A DNA stretch of 64,000 nt from Paenibacillus sp. S150 (GCF_019352175.1 NZ_JACBYI010000010.1:115174-179173), one strand, 5' to 3'. Positions 9,301 to 16,768 are shown, numbered from the stretch's first letter. A program made the numbers and translations. The notes: generated by a model not told the origin, from the letters alone.

Positions 9301-10269
9301 ATGACACTCAATATAGGGATTGTAGGAACAGGCTGGTTCTCCAAAATGCATGCGGATTTGCTGGCGGGAACGGAGGATGTGAAGCTTCAGGCCGTCTGCG
9401 GCAGCAGCAGGCAAAAGGGTGAGGACATGGCTCTTGCCTATGGTGCCAAAGGCTACGGCGAAATTACAGAGATGCTGGATGCCCACAAGCTGGATGCTGT
9501 TTATATTTGTGTGCCTCCGCAGTCCCACGGAGCGATAGAGCGGGCACTGATTCGCAGGGAAATCCCTTTTTTCGTCGAGAAGCCGCTGGGTTCGGGCACA
9601 GAGATTCCGGCGAGCCTGCTGCAGGATATCAAGGCGCATCAGCTGCTGACCTCAGTCGGCTACCATTTCCGTTATCAGGAGAATATCGCGAGGCTTAAGG
9701 AATTTCTCAGCGGCGACAAGGTGGGGATGATTGTCGGACAGTGGATGGGCGGCATGCCCGGTGTTGCCTGGTGGCGTGATCAGGAGCAGTCGGGTGGACA
9801 ATTTACCGAGCAGACGACTCATATCGTCGATTTGCTGCGTTATCTGGGCGGCGAGGTAACGGAAGTATACGCCATGTTCGGCAGCCGCATTATGCATGAG
9901 CTGCATGAAGGTGTAACGGTAGCTGATGTGGGTACGGTATCGCTCAAGCTGAACAACGGCATAGTAGCGAATATCTCGAATACCTGCGTGCTGCCGGGTG
10001 AGGTAGGGCGGGTAGGCCTTAGCTTCTATAATGACAAGGGGCTGCTCGATTGGAATCCGGAACGTCTGCTGGAGGTGCGCAGCGGCGACAGCAAGGAATA
10101 CACAAATTCAGGCAATCCTTACGCTGCCGAGAGCGAGGCCTTCCTGCATGCGGTGCGGACCGGCGACCATTCGCGTATTCTCAGCGACTACGAAGACGGC
10201 TACCGGACGCTGAAGGTGACCTGTGCAGCCTATGATTCGGCGCAAAGCGGATTGCCGGTGAAGCTGTAA
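9301..10269 (+). CDS. Gfo/Idh/MocA-family NAD(P)-dependent oxidoreductase
   Basis: A 322-residue dehydrogenase of the glucose-fructose oxidoreductase / inositol dehydrogenase family. The N-terminal Rossmann fold opens with GIVGTGWFSKMHADLL, and the conserved FVEKPLG motif near residue 100 supplies the catalytic-site lysine. The C-terminal half is the usual alpha/beta substrate domain. AGGAGG is well placed before the ATG. Substrates in this family are sugars, inositols or their derivatives; nothing nearby identifies this one. It follows the helicase gene closely and may be partly cotranscribed. A terminator lies 36 bases beyond the stop. Confidence 0.9.
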   Translation: MTLNIGIVGTGWFSKMHADLLAGTEDVKLQAVCGSSRQKGEDMALAYGAKGYGEITEMLDAHKLDAVYICVPPQSHGAIERALIRREIPFFVEKPLGSGTEIPASLLQDIKAHQLLTSVGYHFRYQENIARLKEFLSGDKVGMIVGQWMGGMPGVAWWRDQEQSGGQFTEQTTHIVDLLRYLGGEVTEVYAMFGSRIMHELHEGVTVADVGTVSLKLNNGIVANISNTCVLPGEVGRVGLSFYNDKGLLDWNPERLLEVRSGDSKEYTNSGNPYAAESEAFLHAVRTGDHSRILSDYEDGYRTLKVTCAAYDSAQSGLPVKL

Positions 10270-10304
10270 AGACAGTGAACGACTGAGCATGAGTTTATGC
10301 CCCC

Positions 10305-10342
10305 AAAAAAGAGACCTGCAGCAGAGCTGTCAGGTCTTTGGC
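10305..10342. terminator. Bidirectional terminator between the oxidoreductase gene and lrgB
   Basis: The hairpin AGACCTG-CAGC, AGA loop, GCTG-T-CAGGTCT is flanked by an A-run on the left and a short T-run on the right. It lies between convergent stops at 10269 and 10358. Confidence 0.75.
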
Positions 10343-10357
10343 CCAAGCCGGGACGGC

Positions 10358-11041
10358 CTAATGGAGGAAAACCGCGAGGAGAGCAGGCGCAAGTCCTATG
10401 GAGAACAGCGCTGTCAGAATCATCGCGATACTGGAGATGGTGCCGGTCAGCGAACTCAGCTCGAAGGCTTTGGAGGTGCCCGTACCGTGCGCTGCGGTTC
10501 CCAGCGATACACCGCGCGCAATTTCGTTGTCAATGCGGAAGAGGCGCAGCACAGACGGCCCCATCAGCGTACCCAGCACTCCGGTCAGAATCACGAATAC
10601 TGCCGTTATGCTCGGAACGCCGCCGATGCTTTGCGAGATGCTCATGGCGATCGGTGTAGTTACCGAACGAGGTACGAGGCTGGTTGCGAGATCGCCGCTG
10701 AGGTGCAGCCATTTGGCCAGCAGCATCGAGGAGAGCACCGCCATTACCGTCCCTGAGAGCACGCCTGCCGCAATTTCGGCGGCGTGCTTTTTGAGTACCT
10801 TGAAGTTTTTATGCAAAGGGATTGCAAAGGCGATGGTTGCCGGCTGCAGCAGCTCCGTAAGCCATTTGCCTCCCGCATTGTAGGATTCGTAAGGAATTCC
10901 AGTCATCAGCAGAAAGCTGATAATCAGCAGCGGCGTGATGATAAGGGGGGAAGCGTACATTTTGTTGCTGGATGCATAGATTCGTTTGGCCAGCAGATAA
11001 ACAGCAACAGTCAGTGCGAGCAGCAGCAGTCCGGTCATCAT
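10358..11041 (-). CDS. lrgB: LrgB/CidB-family membrane protein
   Basis: A 227-residue hydrophobic protein of the LrgB family, with several predicted membrane helices (for example MMTGLLLLALTVAVYLL at the N-terminus) and the conserved region KSVTTPIA-like, here PRSVTTPIAMSISQ. LrgB acts with the holin-like LrgA in control of murein hydrolase release and, in some bacteria, in export of pyruvate or related metabolites. It is translationally coupled to the upstream gene by an ATGA overlap at 11038-11041. Whether the pair is of the Lrg or the Cid type cannot be decided from the sequence. Confidence 0.92.
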   Translation of the reverse strand: MMTGLLLLALTVAVYLLAKRIYASSNKMYASPLIITPLLIISFLLMTGIPYESYNAGGKWLTELLQPATIAFAIPLHKNFKVLKKHAAEIAAGVLSGTVMAVLSSMLLAKWLHLSGDLATSLVPRSVTTPIAMSISQSIGGVPSITAVFVILTGVLGTLMGPSVLRLFRIDNEIARGVSLGTAAHGTGTSKAFELSSLTGTISSIAMILTALFSIGLAPALLAVFLH

Positions 11042-11409
11042 GATCCTCTACGCTCCTTTACTCTAAAGATAGCTCCCGTAAGCAGCCCGGAGCTGGCCAT
11101 TACGGCAAAGGTGCCGACAAGTACAACAGCCAGCACTTGCAGGCCGTCTGCTTCAAGCAGCTTGGAATAATTCATAACGCCTATAGCTGAAGGGATGAAG
11201 AACAGCAGCAGCTCGGCGAGCAGCCAGGAAGCTCCAGCTTCTACCCAGTTCAGACGGATCATGCCGGATTCCAGCAGCAGAAACAGGAGGATCATGCCGA
11301 TGATGCTTCCGGGAATGGGAATATGCAATAATGTGGCCAGGGAATTAACCAGCATAGAGAACAAGGTGAGACCGGCTACCTGCAGCAAGCCTATACCAAG
11401 CTTTTTCAT
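11038..11409 (-). CDS. lrgA: LrgA/CidA-family holin-like protein
   Basis: A 123-residue protein with four hydrophobic segments and the family signature IPGSIIGMILLFLLL. It is the small holin-like partner of LrgB and first gene of a two-gene operon. AAAGGAG precedes the ATG. A LysR-type regulator is transcribed divergently 153 bases away, the same arrangement as CidR with cidAB in other Bacillota, which suggests metabolic control of this operon. That regulatory link is inferred from position. Confidence 0.92.
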   Translation of the reverse strand: MKKLGIGLLQVAGLTLFSMLVNSLATLLHIPIPGSIIGMILLFLLLESGMIRLNWVEAGASWLLAELLLFFIPSAIGVMNYSKLLEADGLQVLAVVLVGTFAVMASSGLLTGAIFRVKERRGS

Positions 11410-11518
11410 AAGGCTTCGCTCCTTTCATGAAGTGCCGCCTCTTTCCGGGGACGGCGAAACCGTTCTTCTTATTACTGAAAGTTTACATCCTTTTCTTTCA
11501 TAGGTAAAATGAATAGAT

Positions 11519-11535
11519 GGAATATGTGACATTCC
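11519..11535. promoter_or_regulatory. Candidate LysR operator
   Basis: The 17-base dyad GGAATATGTGACATTCC lies in the divergent gap between lrgA and the LysR-type gene, 28 bases before the regulator start. Dyads of this size are typical LysR contact sites; binding is inferred. Confidence 0.45.
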
Positions 11536-11562
11536 GTTTATCTATATAAGGAGATGGGAAAA

Positions 11563-12480
11563 ATGGACATCCGGCAGCTGCAGTATTTCGTTCAGGTGGC
11601 CAGACAGAACAGCTTCTCCAGAGCCGCGGAATCGCTGTATATTTCCCAGCCCACCATCAGCAAAATGATCCGCAATCTGGAGGCGGAGCTGGGAGCCGAT
11701 CTCTTTTACCGCGAGGGGAAAAGCATCCGGCTGACGGATGCCGGAGAGATTCTGCTGACCAAAGCGCAAAATATCGTGGAATCGTTCGCAAGCCTCTCCT
11801 CTGAGCTGGACAGTCTGCGCAATTTGAAGCAGGGCCATATCCGTATCGGGCTGCCGCCCATGGTGGGTGCAAGCTTCTTCCCCGCGGTCATCGGGGAATT
11901 TCACCGCCGATACCCGGAGGTGACCATTCGCCTGCACGAGGACGGAGCGAAAAAAGTGGAGGATGATGTGGAAACCGGGCTGCTCGATATCGGAGCCATC
12001 GTCCTGCCGGTGAATACAGCGGTATTCCACTGCTTCACCTTTGTGGAAGAGAAGCTGGAGCTGCTGGTGCCGGCAGGCCATCGCCTGGCCGGGGCAGCCT
12101 CTGTGCCGCTTAGGGAGCTGGCCGATGAAGAGTTTGTGCTCTTCCGGGAGGATTTTGCCCTTCATGACCGGATTATCACGGAGTGTGTCAAGACGGGGTT
12201 CCAGCCCCGGGTTGTCTATGAGAGCTCCCAGTGGGATTTGATCAGCCGGATGGTGGAAGCCGGGATGGGGATTGCCCTGCTGCCAGAGACTATTTGCCGG
12301 GATATGGACCGCACGCGGATTTCCGTGGTTCCGCTGACCGAGCCGGTCATTCCCTGGCAGCTCGGCATGATCTGGCGCAGAGACCGCTACTTGTCCTTTG
12401 CCGCACGGGAGTGGGTGAATTTCGCAATGGGCGTGCTGGGGGAGCGTTACCTCCCGCCTGGAGATGGCAGGGACGCTTGA
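11563..12480 (+). CDS. LysR-family regulator, probable controller of lrgAB
   Basis: A 305-residue LysR-type activator. The N-terminal helix-turn-helix reads MDIRQLQYFVQVARQNSFSR then AAESLYISQPTISKMIRNLE; the rest is the periplasmic-binding-fold effector domain. An ATG at 11554 is in frame but directly abuts the AAGGAG, so the ATG at 11563 with nine-base spacing is preferred. The gene is divergent from lrgAB, where CidR-type regulators usually sit; CidR responds to acetate or overflow metabolism in staphylococci and Bacillus. That role is inferred from context. Confidence 0.9.
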   Translation: MDIRQLQYFVQVARQNSFSRAAESLYISQPTISKMIRNLEAELGADLFYREGKSIRLTDAGEILLTKAQNIVESFASLSSELDSLRNLKQGHIRIGLPPMVGASFFPAVIGEFHRRYPEVTIRLHEDGAKKVEDDVETGLLDIGAIVLPVNTAVFHCFTFVEEKLELLVPAGHRLAGAASVPLRELADEEFVLFREDFALHDRIITECVKTGFQPRVVYESSQWDLISRMVEAGMGIALLPETICRDMDRTRISVVPLTEPVIPWQLGMIWRRDRYLSFAAREWVNFAMGVLGERYLPPGDGRDA

Positions 12481-12510
12481 AGCAACGGGAATTCATTTGT
12501 GTGATCATCG

Positions 12511-12546
12511 ACATATTTTTCTTTTTTTTCAAAATATGTTTTTTGG
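12511..12546 (+). terminator. AT-rich stem-loop after the LysR gene
   Basis: The perfect 9-bp inverted repeat ACATATTTT (12511-12519) and AAAATATGT (12531-12539) is followed by TTTTTT. It may terminate the LysR transcript. An operator role for the downstream gene is also possible because the stem contains no GC-rich core. Confidence 0.4.
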
Positions 12547-12596
12547 CATCATGATTTATGATAGGGGAGAAGTTGATAGAGAGAAGGTGAATAACC

Positions 12597-12878
12597 GTGA
12601 ACCTTTACCAAAATTCCCTTGCTGAGTTTGCAGAAGATTATAGAGAAGATGAATTGTTTATTACTATAGAAAATCTTAGATGCGAATTGTTGGAGGTTGC
12701 ACAGGAGCGCAGTCTCAGTGACCACGCCGTTCTGGAGCTCAGCCAGCGGCTGGACGGTTATATTGTGCTTGCCCAGAACAAAATGATGGAAAATATACGC
12801 AGCCGCAAGAATGCCGCCGCCTACGGGAAGAATACCAAGATCCAGAGAATACGCAGCAAAGCTGCGCTTCAGCAGTAG
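12597..12878 (+). CDS. Spo0E-like aspartyl-phosphate phosphatase
   Basis: A 93-residue small protein carrying the Spo0E signature SQxLD (LELSQRLDGYIV, about residues 46-57) after an upstream helix with IENLRCELLEVA. Spo0E proteins dephosphorylate Spo0A-P and delay sporulation. The family is normally 50-90 residues; the basic tail here (RSRKNAAAYGKNTKIQRIRS) is extra. The start is a GTG with GAAGGTG upstream. It sits just before a probable quorum-sensing receptor gene but is separated from it by a terminator. Confidence 0.85.
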   Translation: MNLYQNSLAEFAEDYREDELFITIENLRCELLEVAQERSLSDHAVLELSQRLDGYIVLAQNKMMENIRSRKNAAAYGKNTKIQRIRSKAALQQ

Positions 12879-12908
12879 CTTGTTCACTGACCCATAGCTT
12901 TTATAAAT

Positions 12909-12937
12909 AATGGCCTCACTTTGTGAGGCCATTTTGT
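12909..12937 (+). terminator. Rho-independent terminator
   Basis: The hairpin AATGGCCTCAC, TTT loop, GTGAGGCCATT is followed by TTGTTGT. It closes the Spo0E-like transcript. Confidence 0.85.
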
Positions 12938-12965
12938 TGTGCTTTCTATAAGCATCACCTATAAT
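12937..12965 (+). promoter_or_regulatory. Promoter of the receptor/peptide cassette
   Basis: A -35 TTGTGC at 12937-12942 and a perfect -10 TATAAT at 12960-12965 are separated by 17 bases. It lies immediately after the preceding terminator, so the cassette has its own transcription unit. Confidence 0.6.
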
Positions 12966-12997
12966 GTCAATTAATAGAAGCTTATTCTGATATTGAC
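12966..12997. promoter_or_regulatory. Dyad between promoter and receptor gene, candidate operator
   Basis: GTCAAT at 12966-12971 is mirrored by ATTGAC at 12992-12997, with a nested AATA/TATT around an AAGCTT centre. The dyad starts at the base after the -10 box and ends before the ribosome binding site, where a self-regulating receptor would bind. Function is inferred from position. Confidence 0.45.
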
Positions 12998-13011
12998 GGA
13001 GGAGGTGCCGG

Positions 13012-14412
13012 GTGGAGGCAAAGTTGACAACAATACGCTCAGAAATTGAGAAGCATCTTTCCCGCTCGGGTTATAATCTCGCTTCGTTTGCAAAGGTATC
13101 CGGCCTGAACCGCGGCAGTCTTAGTGCGATTCTCCATGGAAATCCGCCCAAACCGTTGTCTCTGGGACAACTGGATGCGGTAACCAGAGCCTTGGGATTT
13201 CCTGAAGGATGGTTATATCCGCTGTATGTGGATGAGTGCTTCAGTGAAGAGCGGATCTCCCGCCGCAGAGTGGAAGCATTTCTGATCCGTTGTGCGGAAA
13301 TAGGCAAACAGCATTGCGTTGAGGATGTATTGAACAGGATCATGGAGTACCCGAAGCCGCTGGGCATACTGTATTCCGTGGCGGAGAAGCTGTTTGCGGG
13401 CGGAAAGATACAGGAATCGCTGGTCTTCTATAGGATTATTGTAGACAACGAGCTGGACAGCTACTCCGAACGGATGGCAATCTGCCAATACCGGATTTTC
13501 AAATCGCTGGAATCCATTGTGGATAAAGAGGAGCAGCTGCGGGCGGTCATCACCTTTGAACCCTACCGCGGTCGTCTTCCGGAGAATATGCAATTGGATG
13601 GGCTGCTTAAGCTGGCAAATGTCTGTTTCACCTTGCATAAGTGGAAGGACGTTGAAAAATATGCAGATGAGCTCAGGGCTTTGGCCAACGGGATTTACAG
13701 GGAGCAGCTGCGGAAAAAGTCAAGCAGACGGCAGGAAGAATTGAATTTAGAGCGCCCGCTTGTTATTTATTACGGTCACGGTTATCTGGCCAAGGCAACC
13801 GCACTCACCAAACAGGGGAAATATGAGGAAGCGAAGAAGTATACCGCAGGATATGCTGATTTAAGCTGGTTTGAGCTTTTGGATGAAGAAGGACGGGAGG
13901 TTGTGAAGGACTTCAGCCTTTTTGCGGTAGCCAACGGGTTCACGCTGGAAATGATGATAGGCAACGAAGCGGCTCTTCCTGCTTATTCCTCCTTCTTGGC
14001 CAACAATCCTGGTGAAATCCTGCCCGGGCTGGTGGTGATTGTGGAGGCGGCCAACCGCTATGGCTTCTCTGTCGATAAGGTTCTGGCGCAGTTCTCCCGC
14101 GAAATGGTGCGCTTTGAGCAATTTATGGACCCTATTAATATCGACCGGCTATATCGTCTGCGCTACCAGATTTCCATGTACCTTCTGAACCGCGGACAGT
14201 ATAATCAAGGAGTAGAGACTATTCTGCAGTCTCTTCATCTGGCCATTCGGCTAAACGGCGCCAACAACATAATTGATTGTGTGACTTTATTTGAGACGTA
14301 CAGGCATTATTCGACCGAGCAGCAACAGAAGAAATATGGGGAAACCATAAGGGAGCTGAGGAAAAATGAAGAAAACACTGTTAACGGCTTGCAGCGTTCT
14401 GGCATTATTTAG
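13012..14412 (+). CDS. Helix-turn-helix/TPR peptide receptor of the RRNPP type (AloR-like)
   Basis: A 466-residue protein with an N-terminal XRE-type helix-turn-helix at about residues 14-60 (YNLASFAKVSGLNRGSLSAI, then LSLGQLDAVTRALG) and the segment LYPLYVDECF, followed by about 400 residues of paired amphipathic helices that read like TPR repeats. This is the layout of cytoplasmic receptors such as PlcR, NprR and AimR that bind re-imported signalling peptides and control transcription. The start is a GTG with GGAGGAGG upstream. The gene overlaps by 47 bases, in another frame, a small ORF with a signal sequence, the usual arrangement of receptor and peptide. It has a promoter, a dyad and a terminator of its own. 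The match to the AloR family of Paenibacillus polymyxa is from memory of domain order and gene layout. Confidence 0.8.
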   Translation: MEAKLTTIRSEIEKHLSRSGYNLASFAKVSGLNRGSLSAILHGNPPKPLSLGQLDAVTRALGFPEGWLYPLYVDECFSEERISRRRVEAFLIRCAEIGKQHCVEDVLNRIMEYPKPLGILYSVAEKLFAGGKIQESLVFYRIIVDNELDSYSERMAICQYRIFKSLESIVDKEEQLRAVITFEPYRGRLPENMQLDGLLKLANVCFTLHKWKDVEKYADELRALANGIYREQLRKKSSRRQEELNLERPLVIYYGHGYLAKATALTKQGKYEEAKKYTAGYADLSWFELLDEEGREVVKDFSLFAVANGFTLEMMIGNEAALPAYSSFLANNPGEILPGLVVIVEAANRYGFSVDKVLAQFSREMVRFEQFMDPINIDRLYRLRYQISMYLLNRGQYNQGVETILQSLHLAIRLNGANNIIDCVTLFETYRHYSTEQQQKKYGETIRELRKNEENTVNGLQRSGII

Positions 14413-14503
14413 CTTTATTCTGATCGGACCTGGAGCGTCTGTCGAACCCCAGAATTCAACAGGCGGATCATTTACGACAAACGAGCACGGAATGGGTTAT
14501 TAA
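14366..14503 (+). CDS. Secreted signalling peptide precursor (AloP/Phr-like)
   Basis: A 45-codon ORF starting inside the end of the receptor gene. It opens with MKKTLLTACSVLALFSFILI, a basic start plus a hydrophobic core as in Sec signal peptides, then a short polar linker and the C-terminus TTNEHGMGY. This matches precursors whose last five to ten residues are released as a signal and re-imported through an oligopeptide permease. GGGAG and GAGG precede the ATG at usable distance. A strong terminator lies 40 bases after the stop, so receptor and peptide would share one transcript. I recall a P. polymyxa Alo signal ending in HGRGG; the HGxG match here is suggestive only. Export, processing and the exact mature peptide are inferred. 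Confidence 0.72.
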   Translation: MKKTLLTACSVLALFSFILIGPGASVEPQNSTGGSFTTNEHGMGY

Positions 14504-14543
14504 TCTCCGTGCCTGTCGGACAACCTTTCACTGCAAGACGGAC

Positions 14544-14577
14544 AGCCCCCGCCTTTACCGGCGGGGGCATTTTTTTA
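14544..14577 (+). terminator. Strong terminator of the receptor/peptide cassette
   Basis: GCCCCCGCC, TTTACC loop, GGCGGGGGC followed by ATTTTTTT. Confidence 0.92.
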
Positions 14578-14960
14578 AAAGTTAAGAATTTATATGTTTT
14601 GGGGGAAGCGAAGCTTATCCGTTATTTCACGGTTGCGCTGTAAATGAACGAATGGATCGGGACTTCGGCCAAGCAAACTGCGCGATTGCGTTGGCCGCAG
14701 CGGGCAGGTAGAGGGAATCAAAGGCAGAAGTACCTTTAATTTCGCCCGAAGCCGGCTGGGCGGTGGAATCAAAGGCAGAAGTACCTTTGAATTCGCCCGA
14801 AGTAGGCTGGACGGTGGAATCAAAGGCAGAAGTACCTTTGAATTCGCCCGAAGCCGGCTGGACGAGGGAATCAAAGGCAGAAGTACCTTTGAATTCGCCC
14901 GAAGCCGGCTGGACGGTGGAATGTCAGCATTCTTAAATAGGACGCCGATAGGCGTCTTTC
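14577..14960. repeat. Leader plus four 51-bp tandem repeats plus hairpin trailer (copy 1)
   Basis: A conserved leader (about 14577-14713) precedes exactly four 51-bp direct repeats at about 14714-14921, with unit anchors GGCAGAAGTACCTTT at 14723, 14774, 14825 and 14876. Each unit contains AAAGGCAGAAGTACCTTT, a short dyad. The trailer holds GACGCC-GATA-GGCGTC followed by TTTCTT, which resembles a terminator. The same leader, unit and trailer recur at 37722-38395 with nine units. Because 51 is a multiple of three, frames stay open through the array on both strands, but no start with a ribosome binding site supports a protein. Confidence 0.85.
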
Positions 14961-16172
14961 TTGTTGTTTAGGAAATTATGCTTCTCGTCAGTTGTGGATA
15001 AGGCAGGTATGAAGTTAGAGAAAATTATAATGCGTCTTAATCGTGCTGAATGGTGGTGAGTTTGCTGAGCCGTGCTGAATGGTGCGGAGTCTGTGGGTTC
15101 TATGTTTTGCAGGAGGAATTCACATCGTCAACCGCTGATTTTGGGTTTGAGCCAAAAAGGTAATTGAATGTATAGGAATGGAACCGGCGAACCTGAAAAC
15201 GCTGATGGAACGCAAGGAAGAGATTCATAGGGAACGGAAGCGAAGTGGAAAAAGTAACACTAATGGGCTGGAATTCTGGATTTAACGGGTTTTAGTGGTA
15301 TTTTGTATACTTAATGGAGGCCCGCTCCCCCCATACGGCTGATTTCAGACGAATTAGTTGTACTTTTTCCCACTAGGGATGATCCAGTCTCCGAAGGCGG
15401 TGGATTAGTTATCCTTTTTCCCACTAAAATGGCTGCCCTTTGGATGAATGGCCCAAGTACATCTTAATGTAGGCGTCTTCCTATGTAAGGGAGAGAGACG
15501 GATCGATCAGGGTTCCTTTTTTCCACTAACACTTGCGAAAAAGCGGCTGCGGAATATGAAGTGACCTTTTCCGCTTGGCTTCCCGCCTGGCTTCAGCAGC
15601 CGGCCTTACACTTGAAATGCAAACAGCTGCGCTGCCCGGTCAACGACGGCATAGCCGTTTTGTTCTTGTTTAGGAAATTATGAATTGCTTTTTCTGTGGA
15701 TAAGGTGTGTATAAAGTTGGGGATAAGTTGAAAATGTGGTCATCATGCTGAACCTGCGGGTTGCGCTTTGCAGGAGGAACAGCGGAATTTGAGGAGCTAA
15801 CCGGGATCGCGGGGTGGGGAAGTACAGTACAATGAAGTGAAGTGGAATTAGTGAACTTAAATGGACAGAAAAGCTGGCGGTGGAGGGAGTAGCGGGAAAA
15901 AGGCAACTTAATTTCAGCGTATTTTCTTGAAACGGGACGAAATGGATGGAGTAGGTATCCTTTTTCCCACTAACACTTGCGAAACGGGCGAGGCGGGGAG
16001 AATGAAGTTCACTTTTTCCACTTGGGCTTGCCGCCAGGTTTCAGCCGGCTGCCTTACATCTGAAATCTCAAACCGCTGCGCTGTCCAATGAAGGACGGCC
16101 GAGCCTTTTTGTTCTTTGCGCTGGTATAGGCAGTGTTCTTCATTCCGTAATAATTGGCAGCGCATTCATTGA
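14961..16172. other. Repeat-rich gap without a recognisable gene
   Basis: No supported ORF is present. The stretch is a mosaic. Two related blocks (about 14967-15010 and 15660-15730) share TTTAGGAAATTATG and GTGGATAAGG. Two degenerate copies of the palindromic element lie at about 15605-15662 and 16060-16115. Roughly eight copies of the short dyad built from TTAGTGG-type and CCACTAA-type arms occur, for example near 15240, 15355, 15408, 15520, 15845, 15955 and 16005. The content suggests accumulated repeat insertions and decay. Confidence 0.6.
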
Positions 16173-16201
16173 TTGACAAAGATTTCAGACGAAAATATAA
16201 T
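16173..16201 (+). promoter_or_regulatory. Perfect consensus sigma-A promoter
   Basis: TTGACA at 16173-16178 and TATAAT at 16196-16201 are separated by exactly 17 bases. Such a strong promoter for an exporter operon implies tight repression, fitting the dyad directly downstream and the MarR gene it reads into. Confidence 0.9.
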
Positions 16202-16245
16202 TAGGTAGCCTAATTAATATATTATTTAATAATTTGTATACCTAA
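16201..16245. promoter_or_regulatory. MarR operator pair
   Basis: A perfect dyad TTAGGTAGCCTAA at 16201-16213 overlaps the last base of the -10 box. A second, imperfect site TTTGTATACCTAA at 16233-16245 matches it in 10 of 13 positions. A repressor bound here would block transcription start. Confidence 0.7.
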
Positions 16246-16264
16246 ATAAAAATGAGGTGGAAGC

Positions 16265-16768
16265 ATTGGGATAAATCAGGAAAATCCGGAAAATCCAGTC
16301 GCGCATAAGCTTTTTGCCGCACTCCGGCAGCTGCGCAAGGCACATTGGCAGCATACGGTGGAGGGCCATAGGCCCAGTGAGATGACTTTATTGATATCTA
16401 TCGCAAAATTGGCGCCTGAGGAAGGCGAAGGGCTGAAGGTTTCGGAAATCAGCCGTTACATGAGACTCAGCCCTCCAACGATTACGCAGCTTATCAACAG
16501 TCTTGAAGCCAAGCAAATGGTAGAGAGACTGCCGGATGCAACCGACCGGAGAGTTGTGCGCATTAAGCTGACAGAGCAGGGGAAAATTATTACCGGCAGG
16601 GCAAAGCACCATATGAACGATATGCTTAACAAAATGGTGGATTATCTGGGCGAAGACGAGAGCAACCATCTGGCGGAGCTGCTGCTGAAGGTGCACAGAT
16701 TCGTAGAGGACAACCCGCCGCCTAATTTGGACCGGTTACAAATGAACGGAGATGAGACACGTGATTAA
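16265..16768 (+). CDS. MarR-family repressor of the ABC exporter operon, apparent ATT start
   Basis: A winged-helix regulator with the recognition region LKVSEISRYMRLSPPTITQL and wing around DATDRR and KLTEQGK. The reading frame continues upstream of the first standard start (GTG at 16358, no ribosome binding site) through HKLFAALRQLRKAHWQ, the first dimerisation helix of the family. The only start with a ribosome binding site (GAGGTGG at 16254-16260) in this frame is an ATT at 16265, giving 167 residues. The nearby ATG at 16252 is in another frame and stops after 18 codons. The gene lies first in an operon with the two exporter genes and overlaps the next by eight bases. It probably represses its own operon. 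An ATG-to-ATT change that weakens expression is an alternative view. Confidence 0.82.
   Translation: MGINQENPENPVAHKLFAALRQLRKAHWQHTVEGHRPSEMTLLISIAKLAPEEGEGLKVSEISRYMRLSPPTITQLINSLEAKQMVERLPDATDRRVVRIKLTEQGKIITGRAKHHMNDMLNKMVDYLGEDESNHLAELLLKVHRFVEDNPPPNLDRLQMNGDETRD

Noticed and set aside
16252..16308. ATG at 16252 as the start of the MarR gene
   Set aside because: It is in a different frame and reaches a stop after 18 codons; joining it would need a frameshift for which there is no sign beyond the start-codon problem itself.
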